Part shown: in pieces, positions 28,941 to 37,873 of the stretch
How the letters are laid out: the number at the start of each line of letters is the position of its first letter
Position numbering within the stretch: the stretch's first letter is position 1
NCBI RefSeq assembly: GCF_000515415.1
Contig: NZ_KI911783.1
Location: 412,501 to 476,500, forward strand
Length of the DNA: 64,000 bases
Origin: Bradyrhizobium sp. WSM1417
GTDB taxonomy: Bacteria > Pseudomonadota > Alphaproteobacteria > Rhizobiales > Xanthobacteraceae
Direction: 5' to 3'
Program-made: the position numbers and the translations under genes
The notes under the pieces: generated by a model
The model's input: only the letters and a program-made list of their open reading frames with translations
Told to the model about the DNA's origin: nothing
The model's database searches: none

Positions 28941-28993
28941 CGTGGTGATTTGAGCCGGCCGGCTTGCAGCCACGTTAAATAAGTCGCTAAACA
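28941..28993 (+). ncRNA. SAM-II riboswitch aptamer
   Basis: The conserved SAM-II core is directly visible: P1 arms CGTGG (28941-28945) and CCACG (28970-28974), the stretch TGATTTGAGCC, the near-invariant GCTTGCAGCCACGTTAAA, and the pseudoknot strand GTCGCTAAA. SAM-II (metA motif) RNAs bind S-adenosylmethionine and control methionine biosynthesis in Alphaproteobacteria. It lies ~90 nt upstream of the metZ start codon. That leaves room for an expression platform rather than direct occlusion of the ribosome site. Confidence 0.93.
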
Positions 28994-29019
28994 GGCCGGG
29001 GACCTCTGTGATCCCGGCC
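28994..29019 (+). promoter_or_regulatory. Candidate antiterminator hairpin of the SAM-II expression platform
   Basis: GGCCGGG at 28994-29000 is exactly complementary to CCCGGCC at 29013-29019. The second arm is also the 5' half of the intrinsic terminator that follows, so the two structures exclude each other. The first arm begins immediately after the conserved GCTAAA strand of the aptamer. Confidence 0.7.
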
Positions 29020-29047
29020 CGTGGAAATATTCCAGGCCGGTTTTTTT
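29014..29047 (+). terminator. Intrinsic terminator/attenuator upstream of metZ
   Basis: Stem CCGGCC (29014-29019) with GGCCGG (29035-29040), extended by TGGAA/TTCCA around a 3-base loop, and followed by seven T residues (29041-29047). This is a textbook rho-independent terminator placed between the SAM-II aptamer and the metZ ribosome-binding site. It implies premature termination when methionine/SAM is plentiful. Confidence 0.88.
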
Positions 29048-29081
29048 GTGACCATTTTCGATGGTCGCTTCAGGAGGTCCT

Positions 29082-30278
29082 ATGTCGAAGTCCCCGGCGC
29101 CAACCGCCCACTACCGTCCCGAAACCCGCCTGGTCCATTCCGGCACGCTGCGCTCGCAATATGGCGAGACGTCGGAGTCGCTGTTCCTGACCCAGGGCTA
29201 CGTCTACAACAGCGCCGAGGAGTGCGAGGCGCGGTTCAAGGGCGAGGATCCCGGCTTCATCTATTCACGCTACTCCAATCCGACCATCTCGATGTTCGAG
29301 CGGCGGATGATCGAGCTCGAAGGCGCCGAAGCGGCACGTTCGGCCGCGACCGGCATGGCCGCGGTGACGACCGCGATCCTGGCGCCGCTGAAGGCCGGCG
29401 ATCACGTCGTGGCCTCGCGCGCGCTGTTCGGGTCGTGTCTCTACGTCGTGCAGGATTTGCTGCCGCGCTACGGCATCGAGACGACGCTGGTCGACGGCCT
29501 CGATCTCGACCAGTGGCAGCGCGCCATGAAGCCGAACACCAAGACGTTCTTCCTGGAGAGCCCGACCAACCCGACGCTCGACGTGCTCGACATTCCCGGC
29601 ATCGCCGAGATCGCGCACAGCTGCGGCGCGCGGCTCGTCGTCGACAACGTGTTCGCCACTCCGATCTGGCAGAGCCCGCTCGCGCTCGGCGCCGACGTCG
29701 TGGTCTATTCCGCGACCAAGCACATCGACGGCCAGGGCCGCTGCCTCGGCGGCATCATCCTGTCCTCGGAAGCGTTCATCGCCGAGCACATCCACAATTT
29801 CATGCGCCAGACCGGCCCGTCGATCTCGCCGTTCAACGCCTGGGTCCTGCTCAAGGGCCTGGAGACGCTCGCCGTGCGCGTGCGCGCGCAGACCGAGACG
29901 GCGGCGCGCGTCGCGGACGTGCTGGCGAGCCATCCGAAGATTTCGCGGCTGGTGTTTCCCGGCCGCGCCGATCATCCGCAGGCTGCATTGGTGAAGAAGC
30001 AGATGCGCGGTGGCTCGACGCTGGTCGGCCTCGAGGTCAAGGGCGGCAAGCAGGCGGCATTCCGCGTGCTCAACGAGCTCAAGCTCGCCAAGATCTCGAA
30101 CAATCTCGGCGACGCCAAGAGCCTCGTCACGCATCCCGCCACCACGACGCATCAGCGCCTCAAGCCGGAGGACCGCGCCGCGCTGGGCATCAGCGAGGGC
30201 TTCATCCGCTTCTCGGCGGGGCTGGAGCACGCGGACGATCTGATCGAGGATCTGACCGCGGCGCTGGAGAAGGCGTAA
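29082..30278 (+). CDS. metZ: O-succinylhomoserine sulfhydrylase
   Basis: 398-residue PLP enzyme of the Cys/Met metabolism family. It shows ETRLVHSGTLRSQYGETSE, GEDPGFIYSRYSNPT, AATGMAAVTTAIL and the PLP-lysine motif YSATKHIDGQGR. It makes homocysteine from O-succinylhomoserine and sulfide. The start follows AGGAGGTCC. Expression is controlled by the SAM-II aptamer and terminator just upstream. A small hairpin (30289-30311) after the stop separates it from the convergent SGNH gene. Confidence 0.95.
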   Translation: MSKSPAPTAHYRPETRLVHSGTLRSQYGETSESLFLTQGYVYNSAEECEARFKGEDPGFIYSRYSNPTISMFERRMIELEGAEAARSAATGMAAVTTAILAPLKAGDHVVASRALFGSCLYVVQDLLPRYGIETTLVDGLDLDQWQRAMKPNTKTFFLESPTNPTLDVLDIPGIAEIAHSCGARLVVDNVFATPIWQSPLALGADVVVYSATKHIDGQGRCLGGIILSSEAFIAEHIHNFMRQTGPSISPFNAWVLLKGLETLAVRVRAQTETAARVADVLASHPKISRLVFPGRADHPQAALVKKQMRGGSTLVGLEVKGGKQAAFRVLNELKLAKISNNLGDAKSLVTHPATTTHQRLKPEDRAALGISEGFIRFSAGLEHADDLIEDLTAALEKA

Positions 30279-30288
30279 GGTCCTGTGT

Positions 30289-30311
30289 CGTCCCGGCTTC
30301 GCGCCGGGACG
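30289..30311. terminator. Hairpin between convergent metZ and SGNH genes
   Basis: Nine-base stem CGTCCCGGC / GCCGGGACG around TTCGC. It has no T-tract. It ends 4 bp before the stop codon of the minus-strand SGNH gene, so it probably marks the 3' ends of both transcripts. Confidence 0.55.
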
Positions 30312-30315
30312 CCAA

Positions 30316-31308
30316 TTACATCGGCCGATAGGTCCGCACGTCCGCAGGCACGTTCACGCCGAGCTTGATCTGGCCGACGGAGCGGATGATGTCGTCGCCG
30401 AGGAGCTGGGCGAAGCAGGCATAGCCCCAATCGTTCATGTGCAGGCCGTCGGCGATCACGAAGCTCTCGACCGGAAGCGATTGCTTCTCGTGCCAATCGC
30501 GCATCACCTCGAAGCGCGGGAAGATGCCGACGTGACGGAGCTCGGCGACCTTGCCGAGCAGCTTCACCATCTTGCCGGCGCTCTCGGCGCGCTGGTTGAC
30601 GGCGGGCGAATATTGCGGATCGACCAGCACGACGTCGGTGCCGCCGGCAGCCTGGATGCGGCTGATGCCGTCCTCGACCAGTTTGGCGGTATCGCCGGGA
30701 TCAAGATTGCGCAGCACGGCATTGGTGCCGACCTGCCAGATCACCAGATCCGGATGTACGTCGATCACCTCTTTCTGGAGGCGCTTCATCATCTCGGGCG
30801 CGTCCTCGCCGCCGACGCCGGCATTGACAACAGTGATGTCGGCGGTCGGATAGTGCCGGTGCAGCTGCGCGGCAAGGCGATTGGGATAGTTGAACTCCGG
30901 CGAGCTCGCGCCGAATCCCGCGGTCGAGGACGAGCCGAACGCGACGATGACGACGGGCTGGCCGGCGACGAGCTTGCCCGCGACATGCGGCAGCGAGCCC
31001 ATCGCCTTCGCGCCGCCCTTCGGCGACAGGCAGGGCACGCGGCTGAAGACATCGCCGGCGGACTTCGCGACCTGCTTCACCTTGTCGATGGCGCGCGCCG
31101 TGATGCCGCGCTGGTCGGGGGACGTCGCTGCGACGGCGGTCTGGGACGGTGAAGCGGAAGCCGGATCAGCCGACTGCTGCGGGGCCGGCGTTGCCTGCGC
31201 GGCCTGCGTCTGCGCGTGCGACTGCGAGGCCGGACTCAGCAACAGCAGCAGCGCTGCTGCGCGCACAGCCAGCCATGCCGTCAGGCAAAAAGGGCGGAGA
31301 GAACTCAT
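30316..31308 (-). CDS. Secreted SGNH/GDSL-type hydrolase, catalytic residues intact
   Basis: 330 residues. A signal sequence (AWLAVRAAALLLLLSPASQS, cleavage near SHA) is followed by a ~60-residue Ala/Pro/Ser/Gln-rich linker, then the SGNH domain. All four blocks are present: GSSST (Ser about 126), NAGVGGED (Gly), VGTNA (Asn about 196) and DGLHMND (Asp 287, His 290). It should be an active periplasmic esterase or acyltransferase. It is the last of three genes after opgC, which points to O-acyl groups of a periplasmic glucan as substrate (inference). Confidence 0.85.
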   Translation of the reverse strand: MSSLRPFCLTAWLAVRAAALLLLLSPASQSHAQTQAAQATPAPQQSADPASASPSQTAVAATSPDQRGITARAIDKVKQVAKSAGDVFSRVPCLSPKGGAKAMGSLPHVAGKLVAGQPVVIVAFGSSSTAGFGASSPEFNYPNRLAAQLHRHYPTADITVVNAGVGGEDAPEMMKRLQKEVIDVHPDLVIWQVGTNAVLRNLDPGDTAKLVEDGISRIQAAGGTDVVLVDPQYSPAVNQRAESAGKMVKLLGKVAELRHVGIFPRFEVMRDWHEKQSLPVESFVIADGLHMNDWGYACFAQLLGDDIIRSVGQIKLGVNVPADVRTYRPM

Positions 31309-31320
31309 TAACGCTAGACC

Positions 31321-32100
31321 TCAATTTTGCTGCTGGGCCGGCTCCAGATGGGCAGCGTCGATCACGAACTGTGCCAACGCCCGGCCAAGGCAATCATGGA
31401 CCTGTTTCGCCAGCTCAGGCCCGCGCGACGGGCTGAACAGGTCGAACTGCCCCTGGTCATTCCACTGCCGCATGATCGCGAAACGATCGAACAGCGGAAT
31501 ATCGTGCTCCTGCGCCACCACCCGCATATTGTCGAGGTATGGCGGCACCGAGATCATGGTTTCGGTACGCGGACTGTACTGCAGATTCATCAAGACGACG
31601 TCAGCCCCTGCCTTTTGCAACGCAACAACCCCTTCGGTCACCGCGCCACGAAAATCGTCGGGATCAATGGCTCGAATAGCATCCACGGTCCCGGTCTGCC
31701 AGATGACCAAAGTAGGCGCTTTTGCTTCCATCAGCTTAACGAAGCTGGCGGCCGCCTCCTCGGCCGTTTTCTTGCTCTGTATTTCTACGGAGACGTGCAC
31801 AGTCTCGGTCGGCGGCAGCTTGTCCTTCAGGATGGCCTGCATCCGCGCCGGATAAGAAGCGTCCTCGGAAGCCGGAATCGTGGTCGAGCGGCTGCCGATG
31901 ACCAGGATTTCGAGCGGCTTGCCGGCCTTGATGGCATCGGCGACCTTGGGAAGCTGGCTTTCGGTGGTGAGCAGATAGGAGGGCACTTCACAGGCTGCGG
32001 GCGCGGCTGAAGCAGCCGGCGCAGCATCGTCCGCGCGCGCCGGAGGCGCGGCGAGACCACCGCACAGCAGGATCAGGCTCAGGAAAACCTTCGCCTTCAT
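31321..32100 (-). CDS. Secreted SGNH-fold protein with degraded active site
   Basis: 259 residues with a signal peptide (FLSLILLCGGLAAPPARA). The fold is recognisable from VIGSRSTTIPASEDASYPAR (block I Ser region) and VIWQTGTVDAIRAI. However, the block III Asn is replaced (GTVD instead of GTN), block II has no clear Gly, and no DxxH motif is seen near the C terminus. It may be inactive, a binding partner, or use other residues. Its ATG overlaps the opgC stop as TGATG, so it is translationally coupled to opgC. The intact SGNH gene follows 12 bp later. Confidence 0.75.
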   Translation of the reverse strand: MKAKVFLSLILLCGGLAAPPARADDAAPAASAAPAACEVPSYLLTTESQLPKVADAIKAGKPLEILVIGSRSTTIPASEDASYPARMQAILKDKLPPTETVHVSVEIQSKKTAEEAAASFVKLMEAKAPTLVIWQTGTVDAIRAIDPDDFRGAVTEGVVALQKAGADVVLMNLQYSPRTETMISVPPYLDNMRVVAQEHDIPLFDRFAIMRQWNDQGQFDLFSPSRGPELAKQVHDCLGRALAQFVIDAAHLEPAQQQN

Positions 32101-33365
32101 CAGCCCCCTCCCGCCATATCGGCGCTGCCGACGGCGCTTTTGGTTTTCGAACCGCTCTTGTCAGCCACCCGCTTGTACCACGAAATCAGCCAGGCCATGG
32201 CCCACATGATCAGGATTCCGGAGAGACTAATTAGCGCATGCATCACCGGGCCGCCCGAGACTTCGGCCAGGATGAAATGGCCGGCAAAGGCGAGAAAGAC
32301 GCCGAGGCAGAATATCTCCAGGGAATGCGAGCCGCACAGGATCAGCGGCCGCAGCCAGGGCGATTTCAGGCCCGGCCAGTCCCGGGGCAGGACCCGCACG
32401 GTGAGCGCAGCCAGCGCCAGGAAATGCGTGAAGCGCAGCACGTCGAGGTCGGCCTTGTCGATCGGATACATCCACTGCTCGAGCCGCTTCGGCATGAAGT
32501 GGGAGAGCTGCGGCACATACCAGGTCAGCGTCACGTAGAATGCCGCGACCAGATAGGCGATCGCGATCCACATCGTCACCCGCGAAGCCAGAATGTGCGA
32601 CATGCGTCGCGCCCCCCCGAGCGCGCACCATGCCCCGAACACGAACAGCAATTGCCAGGCGAAGGGATTGAAGGCCCAGAAGCCGTTCGGATAGGCCGAC
32701 AGATAGAGGTCGTATTCCCAGGTCACCGCGTAGAGCGCAACCGAGAGGCCGAGCGTCACGTCGGGGCGCCACTTCATCAGCCACAGGATCAAGGGCAGCG
32801 CCAGCATCAGCACGATGTAGAGCGGCAGCACGTCCATGTTGACGGGGCGGAAGCGCAGCAACAGCGCCTGCACGATCGTGACGTCGGGCTGCTTGAGGAA
32901 ATCCATGATGCCCATCTCTTCGGTGTAGAGCGGGTTCTCGAACCTGGTCGCGACGTAGGAGATTTCAGCAAGGAAGATCGTGAACAGGAAGACGTGGGCG
33001 ACATAGATCTGCCAGACGCGCCGCAGGATGCGCGCGGAGGCGACGACGATGCCGGACTCCAGCATCGCCCGACCGTAGACAAAGGCGGCGGTATAGCCGG
33101 AGATGAAGATGAAGATCTCGGTGGCGTCGCTGAAGCCGTAATTGCGGATCGTGAACCAGGTCAGAAGGCTCGGCGGCAAATGGTCGATGAAGATCAGCCA
33201 CAGCGCGAGGCCGCGGAACAGGTCGAGCCGGAGCTCGCGCTCGCCGATGGCGGGCAGCGAAATGGCCGGCGCGGCCGCGCGCCGCTTCGTCCCCGCGGAT
33301 TTGACCTCCACAGGTTTGGCGGTTCCCGCGATCGTCGATCCCGTCACTTGGTCGGCAATGGTCAT
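32100..33365 (-). CDS. opgC: OpgC family membrane acyltransferase
   Basis: 421 residues with about ten membrane segments. It contains the OpgC_C signature: ERELRLDLFRGLALWLIFIDHLP at about residues 45-67, then GYTAAFVYGRAML and, near the end, CGSHSLEIFCLGVFLAFAGHF. Alphaproteobacterial OpgC adds succinyl (or related) substituents to osmoregulated periplasmic glucans. No glucan synthase (opgH, ndvB) is nearby. It leads a tight operon with two SGNH proteins: a 1-base overlap with the first, then 12 bp to the second. Confidence 0.88.
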   Translation of the reverse strand: MTIADQVTGSTIAGTAKPVEVKSAGTKRRAAAPAISLPAIGERELRLDLFRGLALWLIFIDHLPPSLLTWFTIRNYGFSDATEIFIFISGYTAAFVYGRAMLESGIVVASARILRRVWQIYVAHVFLFTIFLAEISYVATRFENPLYTEEMGIMDFLKQPDVTIVQALLLRFRPVNMDVLPLYIVLMLALPLILWLMKWRPDVTLGLSVALYAVTWEYDLYLSAYPNGFWAFNPFAWQLLFVFGAWCALGGARRMSHILASRVTMWIAIAYLVAAFYVTLTWYVPQLSHFMPKRLEQWMYPIDKADLDVLRFTHFLALAALTVRVLPRDWPGLKSPWLRPLILCGSHSLEIFCLGVFLAFAGHFILAEVSGGPVMHALISLSGILIMWAMAWLISWYKRVADKSGSKTKSAVGSADMAGGG

Positions 33366-33452
33366 CGGGGGCCTAAAAACCCTTCCGCAAATCGCGAGGT
33401 GGCAAGGAGTGTATCGGTCCGGCCGTCATCTCGCAAAGCGACCGGATCACAT

Positions 33453-33476
33453 GCAAATACACTTGCAAATACACTT
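33453..33476. repeat. 12-bp tandem duplication upstream of opgC
   Basis: GCAAATACACTT occurs twice head to tail in the 205-bp region between the divergent opgC and apaG genes, about 90 bp from each start. It may be a regulator site or a slippage duplication. Confidence 0.6.
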
Positions 33477-33570
33477 GGACGTGTCCTTCCCTGCGAATTC
33501 TGGCGGGACGATGTCGGCAGGACCGGCTCCGGCATTTGGTTCCCGGGCGGATTTCGGTATGATGGCAATC

Positions 33571-33963
33571 ATGTACCGCGCCGTGACCCGCCAGATCGAA
33601 GTGACCGTCGAGCCGAACTTTGTTCCGGAGCAGTCGTCGGCCGACCGCTCCCGTTATTTCTGGGCCTACACCATCGTCATCACCAATTCCGGCGACGAGA
33701 CCGTGCAGCTCAAGACGCGGCACTGGATCATCACCGACGCCACCGGCCGGCAGCAGGAGGTGAAGGGCGAGGGCGTCGTCGGCGAGCAGCCGACGCTCGC
33801 GCCTGGCGAACGCTTCGAATACACCTCCGGCGTACCGCTCACGACCGCCTCCGGCTTTATGACCGGCCGCTACCAGATGGTCAGCGCAACCGGCGAACGC
33901 TTCGAGATCGACGTGCCCACGTTCTCGCTGGACAGCCCGGACAACAAGAGGGTGTTGAATTAA
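33571..33963 (+). CDS. apaG: ApaG protein (Co2+/Mg2+ efflux-associated)
   Basis: 130 residues, full family length. The sequence starts MYRAVTRQIEVTVEPNFVPE and continues with RYFWAYTIVITNSGDETVQL, TRHWIITDATG, the GEGVVGEQPTLAPGERFEYT block with the GxGxxG loop, and MTGRYQM, all typical of ApaG. The fold is fibronectin-like. The function is unclear; it is linked to cation resistance in Salmonella. In-frame ATGs four and three codons upstream (33559, 33562) are possible starts. Confidence 0.93.
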   Translation: MYRAVTRQIEVTVEPNFVPEQSSADRSRYFWAYTIVITNSGDETVQLKTRHWIITDATGRQQEVKGEGVVGEQPTLAPGERFEYTSGVPLTTASGFMTGRYQMVSATGERFEIDVPTFSLDSPDNKRVLN

Positions 33964-34021
33964 GGTCTGAGATGGTGGGCACGCTTCGCTTTACCCGCCC
34001 TTACGGCACTACGGCACCGCG

Positions 34022-35029
34022 CTACGCGTCCTCGACGCCCGCCTCATCCGGTGTGAACTCGTACACAGAGCTGCAGAACTCGCAGGTCACGACGACCTTG
34101 TCGTCCTTGACCATCGCGGCACGGTCGTCGGACGAAAAGCTCTTCAGCATCGATGCCACCGCATCGCGCGAGCAGGAGCATTGCGCCTTCAAGGGCAGCG
34201 GATTGAACACGCGCACGCCGCGTTCGTGGAAGAGACGGTAGAGCAGCCGCTCGCCGGAGAGCTCGGGATCGATCAGCTCGACGTCTTCGACGGTCTCGAT
34301 CAGCGAGCGCGCCTCGACCCAGGCATCGTCTTCAGCAACGGCATGCACTTCTACGCCTTCGGGCGCATCGCCGGGATGCAGATCGGCCTGCCGCGCGCGC
34401 TCGGGCGCCTTCGGCAGGAACTGCATCAGCATGCCGCCGGCGCGCCAGCGATGCTTGCCGCCGTCGTTCGAGCGCCACTCCTCGCCCACGGCAAGGCGCA
34501 CGCGGGTCGGGATCTGCTCGGAGCGCAGGAAATATTCGTGAGCGGCGTCTTCCAGGCTGCCACCGTCGAGCGCGACCAGGCCCTGGTAGCGGCTCATGTC
34601 GGGGCCCTGGTCGATGGTCATGGCGAGATGACCGTGCCCCAGCAGCGCGCCGGAATCTTTTGCATCGCCGAGGCGCGCGGCGTCGTAGCGCGCATAGGCG
34701 CGCAGACGATCGGGCGCCTGGTAGTCCACGACCAGGAACGACACCGGACCGTCGGTCTGGGCCTGGAGGATGAAGCGGCCCTCGAACTTCAGCGCCGAGC
34801 CGAGCAGCGTGGTCAGCACGATGGCCTCGCCGAGCAGCTTGCCGACCGGCGCCGGATAATCGTGCTTGGTCAGGATCTCGTCGAGCGCCGGACCAAGCCG
34901 CACCAGCCGACCGCGCACATCGAGCGCGTCGACCTCGTAGGGCAGCACGGCGTCATCGATCGGAACCGCGGATGGCGCGCGAACCGGGCCCTCGGGCCCG
35001 GTTTTCATGTCAGGGGATTGGGAAACCAT
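34022..35029 (-). CDS. hslO: Redox-regulated chaperone Hsp33
   Basis: 335 residues. The N-terminal substrate-binding domain (VGKLLGEAIVLTTLLGSALKF, LQAQTDGPVSFLVVDY) is followed by the C-terminal zinc/redox switch with two cysteine pairs, CSCSR and CEFC (about residues 294-325). On oxidation the cysteines form disulfides, zinc leaves and the holdase is activated. It follows argF across a family A repeat; argD-argF-hslO is a common alphaproteobacterial order. Confidence 0.95.
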   Translation of the reverse strand: MVSQSPDMKTGPEGPVRAPSAVPIDDAVLPYEVDALDVRGRLVRLGPALDEILTKHDYPAPVGKLLGEAIVLTTLLGSALKFEGRFILQAQTDGPVSFLVVDYQAPDRLRAYARYDAARLGDAKDSGALLGHGHLAMTIDQGPDMSRYQGLVALDGGSLEDAAHEYFLRSEQIPTRVRLAVGEEWRSNDGGKHRWRAGGMLMQFLPKAPERARQADLHPGDAPEGVEVHAVAEDDAWVEARSLIETVEDVELIDPELSGERLLYRLFHERGVRVFNPLPLKAQCSCSRDAVASMLKSFSSDDRAAMVKDDKVVVTCEFCSSVYEFTPDEAGVEDA

Positions 35030-35121
35030 GGCGCTTTATCTGGGGTCGGAAGGCGGAATTGGAAGGGGGGTGAGGGCAGCCCATCTGGACACTGGTTTGA
35101 TCACGATACGGCAAATTCAGT

Positions 35122-35242
35122 GCCGTCCTGGCGAAAGCCAGGACCCATTACCCCAGGGAGAAGTCGCGGCATGCGATGACAATTTCCGATCTTCGCCAAA
35201 CCACGGCCGGTGGTAATGGGTCCTGGCTTTCGCCAGGACGAC
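35122..35242 (+). repeat. Dispersed palindromic repeat, family A copy 2
   Basis: Arms CCGTCCTGGCGAAAGCCAGG and its inverted equivalent (35221-35242), each a hairpin in itself, with the core CTTCGCCAAACCACGGCC and ATGGGTCC. It shares ends and core with the copy at 38429-38559 and, in opposite orientation, with 5935-6097. It lies between the hslO start and the argF end. Confidence 0.92.
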
Positions 35243-35268
35243 GATCCAAAACTACTTCACCGGCCCGG

Positions 35269-36216
35269 TTACTTCACCGCGTCGAAGCACCAGGCCAGAA
35301 TGCCCTTCTGCGCGTGCAGGCGGTTTTCGGCCTCGTCGAATACGACGGATTGCGGACCGTCGATCACCTCGTCGGTGACCTCCTCGCCGCGATGGGCGGG
35401 CAGGCAGTGCATGAACAGCGCATCGGGCTTGGCCAGCGACATCAGTTGGGCATTGACCTGATAAGGCTTGAGCACGTTATGGCGATGCTCGCCTTCCTTG
35501 TCGCCCATCGACACCCAAGTGTCGGTCACAACACAATCGGCGCCGCGCACGGCGGCTTCGGCATCCGTGCCGAGCATGATCGGCGCGCCGGTCGCCTTGA
35601 TGAAGTCGCGCATCGCCTTTTTCGGCGCGAGCTCCGGAGGCGTCGCGACATTGAGCTGGAACTTGAAGCGCTCGGCGGCGTGCGCCCACGACGCCAGCAC
35701 GTTGTTGTCGTCGCCGGTCCAGGCCACGGTCTTGCCCTCGATCGGGCCGCGATGTTCCTCGTAGGTCATGAGGTCGGCCATCACCTGGCAGGGATGCGAG
35801 CGCCGCGTCAGGCCGTTGATGACGGGTACGGTGGCGTTCGCCGCAAGCTCCAGCAGGGCGTCGTGATTGAGGATGCGGATCATGATGGCGTCGACATAGC
35901 GCGACAGCACGCGCGCGGTGTCGGCGATGGTCTCGCCGCGGCCGAGCTGCATCTCGGCGCCGGTGAGCATGATGGGCTCGCCGCCGAGCTGGCGCATGGC
36001 GACGTCGAAAGACACCCGCGTCCGCGTCGAGGGGCGCTCGAAGATCATCGCCAGCGTCTTGCCTTCGAGCGGCCTGACCGGCTGATGCGCCTTCTGCTTC
36101 GCCTTCATCGCGGTGGACGCGGCGAGCATGCGCTTGAGCTCCGACAGCGGCAGCTCGTTGATATCGAGGAAGTGCTTCGGTGTTTTGTTGGGTGTTTTAT
36201 CGGACGACTTGCTCAT
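35269..36216 (-). CDS. argF: Ornithine carbamoyltransferase
   Basis: 315 residues, standard length. The carbamoyl-phosphate motif STRTR lies in [18 protein letters not shown]. The ornithine-loop [10 protein letters not shown] is near the C terminus, and the dinucleotide-like segment [14 protein letters not shown] is in the middle. It makes citrulline from ornithine and carbamoyl phosphate. The ATG overlaps the argD stop as TGATG, so the pair is translationally coupled. Confidence 0.97.
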   Translation of the reverse strand: MSKSSDKTPNKTPKHFLDINELPLSELKRMLAASTAMKAKQKAHQPVRPLEGKTLAMIFERPSTRTRVSFDVAMRQLGGEPIMLTGAEMQLGRGETIADTARVLSRYVDAIMIRILNHDALLELAANATVPVINGLTRRSHPCQVMADLMTYEEHRGPIEGKTVAWTGDDNNVLASWAHAAERFKFQLNVATPPELAPKKAMRDFIKATGAPIMLGTDAEAAVRGADCVVTDTWVSMGDKEGEHRHNVLKPYQVNAQLMSLAKPDALFMHCLPAHRGEEVTDEVIDGPQSVVFDEAENRLHAQKGILAWCFDAVK

Positions 36217-37418
36217 CAGCTTGCCGCCCGCTTGTTGCCGGATAACGCGGTGCAGGCGCGCTCGAGCCGCCCGACGCTGTCCTCGATCTCGGCTTCGGTG
36301 ACGATCAAAGGCGGCAGGAAACGCACGACATTGTCGCCGGCACCGACGGTGAGCAGCCTTTCGGCGCGCAATGCTGCAACGAGATCGCCCGAAGGCACCA
36401 CGGCCTTGATGCCGATCAGAAGGCCCTCGCCGCGCACTTCGCTGACGACGTCAGAGTGGCGGTCGATCACGGAAGCGAGCTTCTGCTTCAGCAGCAGCGA
36501 CATCCTCTGCACGTGGTCGAAGAAGCCGGGCTTGAGCATGACGTCGAGCACGGCGTTCGCAGCCGAGATCGCGAGCGGATTGCCGCCGAAGGTCGAGCCG
36601 TGCGAGCCCGGCGTCATGCCGGACGCTGCTTCCGCGGTCGCGAGGCAGGCGCCGATCGGGAAGCCGCCGCCGAGCGCCTTGGCCAGCGACATCACGTCGG
36701 GTTCGACGCCAAGGCGGCGGTACGCGAACAGATCGCCGGTGCGGCCCATGCCGGTCTGCACCTCGTCGAAGGCGAGCAACAGACCCTTCTCGTCGCAGAG
36801 CTGGCGCAACGCCCTCAGGAAGGCGGGCGTTGCCGAACGCACACCGCCCTCGCCCTGGATCGGCTCGATCAGGATGCCGGCGGTCTGCGGACCGATCGCC
36901 TTTTTCACCGCGTCGATATCGCCATGCGCAACTTGGTCGAAGCCCTCCATCGGGGGGCCGAAACCTTCGAGATATTTTGCCGAACCCGTCGCGGCCAGCG
37001 TCGCCAGCGTGCGGCCGTGGAAGGCGCCTTCGAAGGTGATGATGCGATAGCGCTCCGGATGCCCGTTGGAGAAGTGATAATGGCGGACCAGCTTGATCAC
37101 GCATTCCAGCGCTTCGGCGCCGGAATTGCAGAAGAACACGAAATCCGCAAAACTTTCATTGCACAGACGCGCGGCGAGCTTTTCGCCGTCCGGGCTCTGG
37201 AATAGGTTCGACATGTGCCAGAGCTTCGTGGCCTGCTCCTGCAACGCCGCGACCAGCGCCGGATGGGCATGGCCGAGCGCATTCACCGCCACCCCGGAGG
37301 TGAAATCGAGATAGCGCTCGCCATTGGTCGCGATCAGCCAGCAGCCTTCGCCACGCTCGAAACCGAGGTCGGACCTGGCGAAAACGGGGAGCAAATGCGG
37401 CGCTGCGCTGTTAGTCAT
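36216..37418 (-). CDS. argD: Acetylornithine aminotransferase
   Basis: 400-residue class III aminotransferase. It has [63 protein letters not shown] (PLP Asp) and [14 protein letters not shown] (PLP Lys). It converts N-acetylglutamate semialdehyde to N-acetylornithine, two steps before ArgF. The ATG at 37418 is chosen because similarity begins there ([20 protein letters not shown]); the frame is open 33 codons further. Confidence 0.95.
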   Translation of the reverse strand: MTNSAAPHLLPVFARSDLGFERGEGCWLIATNGERYLDFTSGVAVNALGHAHPALVAALQEQATKLWHMSNLFQSPDGEKLAARLCNESFADFVFFCNSGAEALECVIKLVRHYHFSNGHPERYRIITFEGAFHGRTLATLAATGSAKYLEGFGPPMEGFDQVAHGDIDAVKKAIGPQTAGILIEPIQGEGGVRSATPAFLRALRQLCDEKGLLLAFDEVQTGMGRTGDLFAYRRLGVEPDVMSLAKALGGGFPIGACLATAEAASGMTPGSHGSTFGGNPLAISAANAVLDVMLKPGFFDHVQRMSLLLKQKLASVIDRHSDVVSEVRGEGLLIGIKAVVPSGDLVAALRAERLLTVGAGDNVVRFLPPLIVTEAEIEDSVGRLERACTALSGNKRAAS

Positions 37419-37873
37419 GAGAGTCACTTGAATGTTGCGGACGGTGTGAGCGTGCATTGCGCAACGCACCATCGACCGGCCCGGAAAACGAAACGTGCCG
37501 CCTCTTGAGGGCGGCACGTGCGACTATCTTAGGCCTGGTGAAACGGGTGTCAATGCCGCCCGGAAAGCCTCGCGAAACGCTGAATCCGTAGTCTTGCGGT
37601 GCCGATTTTGCGAGATTTAGCCACGGAACATGTGGAAGCGAGTCGGCGGACTCTTGCGCGGGAGTCACGCCATATTGTAGCGTTTGGATTGTCAGATACG
37701 ACATCTCGTGCAGTGGTTCTGATCTTTAAGTCCTTATGTACCGGCGTAAACGTTCGGGCGTTCAAGACGCGCCCGGCGAGCCTTAAGGGATTCTGGCGGC
37801 ACGGGTTTTTGAAGGCTTAGGCATTCGCTGCGAGGCCCCAGGATGGCTGGCGCGCAGCGAGGGAAAGGGTGCA
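37419..37873. promoter_or_regulatory. 455-bp divergent argD/gcrA intergenic region with clustered GANTC sites
   Basis: No gene is seen. Three GANTC sequences lie within 27 bp: GAGTC 37640-37644, GACTC 37649-37653 and GAGTC 37662-37666. GANTC is the CcrM methylation target, and GcrA acts at methylated GANTC promoters. The cluster is ~210 bp upstream of the gcrA start and is a good candidate for cell-cycle control of gcrA or argD. A further GAGTC lies close to the argD start (37421-37425). Confidence 0.65.
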
